Assembly: GCA_964396385.1 (NCBI GenBank)
Contig: CAYNFH010000161.1
Span: 1-15,676 of the forward strand
From: CAYNFH01 sp964396385
GTDB taxonomy: Bacteria; Armatimonadota; Chthonomonadetes; Chthonomonadales; CAJBBX01
Direction of reading: 5' to 3'
Length of the DNA stretch: 15,676 nt
Shown in pieces: positions 6,031 to 11,600 of the stretch. The notes under the pieces are model-generated. The model made no database searches. It saw only the letters and a program-made list of their open reading frames with translations, and was not told where the DNA came from. Made by a program: the position numbers and the translations under genes. Position 1 is the stretch's first letter, and each line of letters starts with the position of its first letter.

Positions 6031-6935
6031 TGCTGGCACCGTGGGCAATAGTACGTGGAGCGGCCGTCCAGTCCCTGGCGGCGCATGCGGATGGGCGTGC
6101 CGCAGACGAGGCAGGGCTCTCCGCCGCGGCCGTAGACCCACAGCCTCTGCGCCGGGTTGAGGGTGAATCGGGTCTGCCGGGAGCCTCCCGCCCGGTTCAG
6201 TGTCAGCAGCCGGTGGCTCTCGTCCATAAGACCCGTCAGCGCGTCGTCCGAAAGCTCCCGCACCTTGAGGAAAGGGGAGATCCGCCGGATGAACAGCAGC
6301 TCGGACTTGAATACGTTCCCCACACCGGCCAGCACGCGCTGGTTCATCAGCGCCACCCCGATCTCCAGCTCCGGCCGCGCTTTGAGCCGGCCCAGCGCCT
6401 CCGCCACGTTGAACTCGGGCGTGATGGCGTCCGGTCCGAGGCCCGCCATGTCCGGGTGGCGCGCGGCCCCCCGCGCCGTCAGCAGCTCCACCACCGGCGC
6501 GCTGAAGCAGGGAGCGACAAGCTCCTCCGTATAGATCACCACTCGCGCGTACTGCTCCGGTTTCTGCCATCGCTCGCCCGGACGGTAGATGTGCCAGGAT
6601 CCTGTCATCCGGAGATGCGTGTGCAGCACCATATCGGACTGCTGGAGGTCCAGGCCGAGCCTGTTTGGCACGGAAGTGGACGGGGGACGGCAGACGGAAG
6701 ACGGAGCCGGCTTCTGTCCGTCCTCCGTCTTCCCTCCTCCGTCGCCTTGGCGGAGCACGATCAGCAGGTGTTTGCCGCGGGACTCGACCGCCTGGACGTT
6801 CCGGCCGATCAGGGGATGGCGCCGCGCGGCAACCGCGACTGCATCCACACTCGTCTCGAATCGCGTCACGGCTCGTCTCACCAGCGCCTTCCGAAGCGTA
6901 GTGGCTGTCTTGAAGAGCGTGTCACCTTCAGGCAT
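6018..6935 (-). CDS. nei2: Fpg/Nei-family DNA glycosylase, Nei2 type
   Basis: The protein has 305 residues. The N-terminus MPEGDTLFKTATTLRKAL contains the catalytic Pro2 and Glu3 of the family, and the GDT form is typical of actinobacterial Nei2. K55 in ESRGKHLL is the conserved beta-hairpin lysine. A helix-two-turn-helix is at about 195-212 (NQRVLAGVGNVFKSE), and a zinc finger at 275-300 has C275, C278, C297 and C300 with R292 in the usual GRSTYYCP loop. The enzyme should remove oxidised pyrimidines and then cut the strand by beta,delta-elimination. Residues 64-86 (GDGGGKTEDGQKPAPSSVCR plus PPS) form an extra loop encoded by inverted heptad repeats. Related enzymes have only a few residues there. 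The leader contains GGTGA about nine bases before the ATG, supplied by the flanking CACAGAG-type repeat. It is downstream of ank on the same strand with a 66-nt gap. Confidence 0.92.
   Translation of the reverse strand: MPEGDTLFKTATTLRKALVRRAVTRFETSVDAVAVAARRHPLIGRNVQAVESRGKHLLIVLRQGDGGGKTEDGQKPAPSSVCRPPSTSVPNRLGLDLQQSDMVLHTHLRMTGSWHIYRPGERWQKPEQYARVVIYTEELVAPCFSAPVVELLTARGAARHPDMAGLGPDAITPEFNVAEALGRLKARPELEIGVALMNQRVLAGVGNVFKSELLFIRRISPFLKVRELSDDALTGLMDESHRLLTLNRAGGSRQTRFTLNPAQRLWVYGRGGEPCLVCGTPIRMRRQGLDGRSTYYCPRCQQVDG
6679..6745. repeat. Inverted heptad repeats inside nei2
   Basis: Four units GACGGGG, GACGGCA, GACGGAA and GACGGAG (6679-6706) face four units CCGTCCT, CCGTCTT, CCCTCCT and CCGTCGC (6718-6745) across an 11-base spacer. 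The result can form a long imperfect hairpin inside the coding sequence. It encodes nei2 residues 64-86 in frame. Confidence 0.85.
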
Positions 6936-6943
6936 CGAGAGTT

Positions 6944-7055
6944 TTCACCACAGAGTACACAGAGGACACAGAGGCAGAATTGTACCTTCGGAGTGGATCT
7001 GTTACCCTCCACCCAGTCGTCTGTTCTCGGTGCTCTCTGTGTACTCTGTAGTGAA
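6944..7055. repeat. CACAGAG-type inverted repeat spanning the ank/nei2 junction
   Basis: The 21-bp arms at 6944-6964 (TTCACCACAGAGTACACAGA plus G) and 7035-7055 (ending GTACTCTGTAGTGAA) are reverse complements with a single mismatch. Beyond them the left arm continues as CACAGAGGA-like nonamers. This element is found dispersed in many unrelated bacteria. Its right arm is translated as the tail of the ankyrin protein, and its left end lies in the nei2 leader. Confidence 0.9.
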
Positions 7056-8513
7056 TGCCTTCAAGTACTCCGCCACCTCACCATGGCCGAAGTGATTGGC
7101 CCAGGCGATGGGCGAGGAGTGGTAGTTGTCATCCTCGATGGTGGGATCCGCGCCGCGCTCCGCCAGCAGACGGACCATCTCCATACGGCCATCCTGCGCC
7201 GCGATGTGCAGCGCCGTGATACCCTGTCCGTGGCTCGGGCCACCGAAGGTCCCGCGCCGGTTCACATCGGCGCCGTGGTCGAGCAGCCAGTTTGCCACGT
7301 CCAGATGCCCCCGGCAGGCCGCGCGGGTTAGGGGTGTGCCCCGATACGGGTCCGCGTTCACGTCCGCCCCGCGACGCACCAGCTCCTCCAGCGCTTCCAC
7401 GCGGCCATTCATGCTGGCCCAGACCAGCGCCTCGTCCAGCACCTCCTGCGGGTCGTCCGAGGGGATCCACTCCGGGAAGCCGGAGTGCGGCCGGTGGAAC
7501 TCGCGGTGAGCCTTCCCTTCCGGGGTGAGTGAGCCGTCCACGCGGAAGCACCGACGGATCAGGTCGAGCCGGCCCAGTCCGGCGGCTACGCGCAGATTGT
7601 CCGGCACGATGGCCCGCTCCGCCAGAAGCTCCGCCGCGTCCCGGTGACCCCAGAACAGCGCCACTACCAGCGGCGTACCGCCATCACCGTACGCGTGCAG
7701 CGTCACGTCTCCGCCTGCCTCGAGCACCGGGCGGACCACCTCCACATTGCCGCAGTAGGCCGCCTGGTGGACCAACGTCCAGCCCTTGTTGTTGGGCTGA
7801 TTCACGTCGGCCCCGCGCTCCACGAGCATCCGGGCCGCCGCCATATTGCGGCAGCCTGCCGCCAGATTGAGCAAAGTATTCCCGTTCGTCCCCGGCGCCC
7901 GGACCAGTCCAGAATCCAGGGTGAGCAGCCGCTCCAGCGTCTCCTGGTCGCCCGATTCGATGGCCAGAAAGGCAAGCCGGAACGGCTCGACCTCCGCGCC
8001 ACTCGCGAGTCGCCGCAGGTGGCGCAGGAGCTCCGCCCAGGTTTCGAAGCCGTGCTCCCGGGCGTAGACCAGCCGCGCGTCTTCCAGCGTTAGTTCCGCC
8101 CGGCGGATCTCCTCGTCCGTTGCGTTGGTGAACCGCGGGTGGCGGCGGCGCAGGATGGCGATAGCCTGTGCGGGCCCTGTCTTGTGATGGCTCAACAGGC
8201 CCTTCGCACGGGCGTCAAAGTAGTCCGGCTCGGTGCGGAATGCGCGGTGGAACGGGTTCCACCGGTCGCGTGCCTGGTCCACGTAGTGCTTTAGCTTGGG
8301 CCAGCTCGGGAAGCCATACTCGCGCGCGATCACGAGCTGCGCGTCGCTGAGTCTTGGTGGAACCGGAACGGAGAGCAGCTCGTCGGCGCGCGGGTGCGAC
8401 TTGCGGAGGCGGTCCAGGGAACTGGGGTCGTTGGCGGCGAGCGCCTTGCGAAGATCCTTCGCTTGGTTCTTGAGCTGCTCCAGGCTGGGCGAGGCAGGCA
8501 GGGGTGAGGACAC
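7002..8513 (-). CDS. Ankyrin-repeat protein with a duplicated N-terminal motif
   Basis: The protein has 503 residues and starts at GTG with an excellent Shine-Dalgarno. Residues 1-170 contain two copies of a motif, DAQLVIAREYGFPSWPKLKH (about 57-76) and DARLVYAREHGFETWAELLR (about 142-161), which is common at the N-terminus of bacterial ankyrin proteins and has no known function. Canonical ankyrin repeats then follow with GADVNQPNNKGWTLVHQAAY, GADVNADPYRGTPLTRAACR, LLDHGADVNRRGTFGGPSHG and DGRMEMVRLLAERGADPTIE. They form protein-interaction surfaces, and no catalytic motif is seen. The last residues, FTTEYTESTENRRLGGG, lie in a CACAGAG-type inverted repeat, so the native C-terminus has been replaced or extended. 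No signal peptide is evident, so it is probably cytoplasmic. It lies between lhr and nei2 with its own promoter, and its link to repair is inferred only from position. Confidence 0.9.
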   Translation of the reverse strand: MSSPLPASPSLEQLKNQAKDLRKALAANDPSSLDRLRKSHPRADELLSVPVPPRLSDAQLVIAREYGFPSWPKLKHYVDQARDRWNPFHRAFRTEPDYFDARAKGLLSHHKTGPAQAIAILRRRHPRFTNATDEEIRRAELTLEDARLVYAREHGFETWAELLRHLRRLASGAEVEPFRLAFLAIESGDQETLERLLTLDSGLVRAPGTNGNTLLNLAAGCRNMAAARMLVERGADVNQPNNKGWTLVHQAAYCGNVEVVRPVLEAGGDVTLHAYGDGGTPLVVALFWGHRDAAELLAERAIVPDNLRVAAGLGRLDLIRRCFRVDGSLTPEGKAHREFHRPHSGFPEWIPSDDPQEVLDEALVWASMNGRVEALEELVRRGADVNADPYRGTPLTRAACRGHLDVANWLLDHGADVNRRGTFGGPSHGQGITALHIAAQDGRMEMVRLLAERGADPTIEDDNYHSSPIAWANHFGHGEVAEYLKAFTTEYTESTENRRLGGG

Positions 8514-8518
8514 GACAA

Positions 8519-8526
8519 CCTCCTTT
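8519..8526 (-). promoter_or_regulatory. Strong ribosome binding site that fixes the GTG start of the ankyrin gene
   Basis: AAAGGAGG on the minus strand lies five bases before GTG 8513-8511. It is a near-perfect anti-Shine-Dalgarno match and fixes the GTG start. Confidence 0.9.
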
Positions 8527-8617
8527 CAAGGTCTGCCTGGTGTCCGCATCGTCAGGCTGAAAGAAGGTTGAGTCTCTTAGGACCGGGCAAATGGGTGGGC
8601 TCGGCCCTTCCCGCGGA

Positions 8618-8635
8618 CACGGGCGCGCCCCGTGC
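8618..8635. promoter_or_regulatory. Hairpin in the ankyrin-gene leader
   Basis: CACGGG and CCCGTG pair around a CGCGC loop. The stem lies at the predicted 5' end of the ankyrin transcript (minus strand), a position that can protect mRNA from decay. No T-tract follows, so it is not a terminator. Confidence 0.45.
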
Positions 8636-8645
8636 GCGCTGCCTC

Positions 8646-8674
8646 ATTATAGCGGCCGGGCAGGCAGGAGTCAA
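8646..8674 (-). promoter_or_regulatory. Sigma70-type promoter for the ankyrin gene, overlapping the lhr stop codon
   Basis: On the minus strand TTGACT (8674-8669) and TATAAT (8651-8646) are separated by exactly 17 bases. The -10 box is a perfect consensus and the -35 box has five of six consensus bases. The -35 box contains the TGA stop of lhr (8673-8671). Transcription would start near 8638 and leave a leader of about 125 nt, so ankyrin and nei2 can be expressed separately from ligase and lhr. Confidence 0.8.
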
Positions 8675-11600
8675 AGCCTCTTCAGAAATCCATGGTTCGT
8701 GCGCACGAATCCGGCTTCCAGCAGGGCAGCGGCCATGGGGGTCTGCTCTACCGGCTTGCCGTCTACTTCCTCGATGAAGAATGCCCGCCGTCCGCCCGGT
8801 CCCACCTGTCGCGCCAGCGCCAGCGCAACCTCAAGGGCCATATCTTCCGGCTCGCGCTCGCCAACCTGATCCAGGAATGTAAGGAGCTGGCGCTCTCCCC
8901 GGCCCATCCAGCCAGCCAGCGCTCCGTCCACCAGGATAACCACCGCGCCGGCCATTCGCATCGGTCGTCTTCCCTCTGGCCGCTCGGGCCAGGGCAGCGC
9001 CGCGCCGTACGGGTTGGCCGGGTCGGTGGCGGCCAGGATCAGGGTCTCCATCTGCTCGGCAGGCTCCCGTAGCGCGCGCAGCCGGTCCACCGCCCCCACG
9101 GCCGCGAACTGCGTGGCGCCCAGCCCGGAGACGAAATATCCGCGCCGGACCCGCCCGGCCTCCTCCAGCGCCTTTAGCACGCCGTAGATAGCGCTGAACC
9201 CGCCGCTGACTCCCTCCGCCTGGACCGCCTCCCGTGTGAGCACGCCATATCGGTTCAGGAGCTGCTGTGTCCGCGCGGCCAGCCGCTCTGTGGGAGTCGC
9301 CTGCCCGTAGATAAGGCTGCTTACCAGCGACCACCGGCCGCTTGCCTCGGGCGGGGAGAGGCGTGAAGGGTTGAAGGGGTGAAGGGGTGAAGGGGTGGCC
9401 CTGCCAGTTACGAGAATCCGTCGCCTCATTCCTACATCGCCCGCTCGCCCGCTCGCCCGCTCTCCCCCGCGTCTCATCTCAGCATGCCGGCTGCCCTTAC
9501 GCGGATTCAGGTAGGCGCGAAGCGGCTGGAGCGTATCGTTCGTCACCTCTCCCGCCCAGACCAGGTCCCATAGCGCGTCCAACACTTCCGCCGGAAACCC
9601 ACCGCCCGTCGCCTGCACTATCTGAGGGAAGAACGAAGCCCCCCGTGCCGCCAGATGCTCGCGAATGGCGCTGTGGAGCGGCGACGGGCGGGTTGAAGGT
9701 TGTCCCAGCCCCTCGGACCGGTGGCGGGGCTGGGCACCCCGGTTGAAGGTTGAAGGCCCGGAATGGGAGGCTGGGGGTTGGGCGTTGGGCGTTGCGGATT
9801 CCGGAGTCGCCCCCTCGCCGCGTTGCCCCTTCGCCGCGTCCTCCCCTTCTCCCCTTCTCCCCATCTCCCCCTCTGCTCTCACCAGCAGGTGTGCATTCTC
9901 CACCAGGTACAGGCGGATCCGGCCGTCATGCTGGCCCAACGGCTCGCATCCCGTCCACATCACCGCTCCAGACGCCAGCAGCGCGTCCAGATCCGCAGGC
10001 TGGTATCCCGGAATCCGCGCCGGCAGTATCTGTGTCTCCAGCACCGAAGCCGGCACCGCCGCGTCCTGTAGCTGGGCGATGACGTCAAGGAGAGAAGACT
10101 GACGCGGCGACGGGCCGATGGGGCGACTCGGCGATGCCGGAGTCTCCCCTTCTCCCCTTCTCCTCTTCTCCCCCTCTGTCTTTACGCCTTGCCAGGCCAC
10201 ATACAGCCGCCCGAGGGCGGCCTGTTCTACCGGCTCGACCTCCTGGCGTAACCGGGCCAGGGACTTCTGCCGGATGGCGCGGAGCACTCCCGTGTCGCAC
10301 CACTCGCTGCCCGCTCCATCGGGACGGAACTCGCCCTCCACCACGCGTCCCGTCTGCTCCTGCTGCTGAAGGACGGCCAGCAAGGGGGCTACCCCGATGG
10401 CATAACGTGTCGCGAGATCCTGCACGCGGAAGGGGCCGTGAGTGCGAGCGTACCGGCTTACCAGGTCGCCCAGCGGGTCGCGCGTATACTCCAGGAAGGC
10501 GTCCGGGAGGCCCGGTGGAGGCGGGATGCCCAGCGCGTCCCGGTACCGTCCGGCGTCCTCCGCCGCGATGTAGCGCGGCTCGCCGCCGATGGGCAGCGTG
10601 ATAATCCGCCGCTCGCGCTCCAGCCGCTCAATCCAGCCCGCCGCCTCATCAGGCGAGGTAACGCGCGCCATCACCTCGTCGCGGGAGAGGTCGCCCAGCC
10701 GGATGAAGAGGTCGTGCAGCCCGTCGGCGTGCCGCGCCGCCCGCTCCGGCGTGAGGTGCTGGAGGTACACCTCCAGCGTCTCCAGCGCGTCGGCGTCCAG
10801 CAGGTCCCGCAGCTCCACCTCGCCCAGCAGCTCTCGGAGCTGCGCCGGGTCCACCGTGAGCGCCTGGGCCCTCCGCTCGGCCAGCGGGGCGTCGCCTTCG
10901 TAGATGAAGTTGGCCACGTAGCTGAACATCAGCGCGGCCGCGAACGGGGAGGGAGCGCGGCTGGTGACGGTGACCACGCGGATGTCCCGGCTCCGGATCT
11001 CCCGCAGGAGTTCCCGGAGCGCCGGCATGTCGAAGATGTCCTGCAGACACTCCCGGAAGGTCTCCAGCACGATGGGGAAGGAGCCGAAGTGCGCCGTGGC
11101 CGCCATCAGGTCCGCGGCGCGGCGCCGCTGTTGCCAGAGCGGCGACCGCTGGCCGGGGTGTTTGCGGGGCAGCAGCAGCGCGCGGGCGGCCGCCTCTCGG
11201 AAGCGCGAGGCGAAAAGGGCGTTCTGCGTGGATTCGTGCGCGCCGGCGCCGCCTACGCTCAGGGCGCGGATGACCAGCTCCTCCACCTCGTCCGGATCCG
11301 GAATGACCGCTTCGGCCGGCGGGGGCTCATCCGCCTCGGGGAAGCGGACCACGATGCCGTCGTCCGTCCAGAGAATGTCCACCTCCAGCTCGCTCTGCTG
11401 CCGGATCATCGCGCCGATGGCCATGGCCCAGGGTGCGTGAACGCGGCTGCCGAAGGGGCTCAGCATGCAGACGCGCCAGTCGCCTAGGTCGTCCAGGTAG
11501 CTCTCGACGACAATGGTGCGGTCGTCCGGCACCGTGCCGGTGGCGTCCTGTTGGTCCTGGAGGTACTGGAGCAGGTTGCGGGCGGCCCGCTCATCCAGCG

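Noticed and set aside
5862..7331. 489-codon plus-strand frame across nei2 and the end of the ankyrin gene
   Set aside because: It crosses two well-supported genes and several repeats and has no recognisable motif.
9363..9460. CRISPR array
   Set aside because: The units are only 8 bp, are directly tandem and have no spacers of constant length; no cas gene is present.
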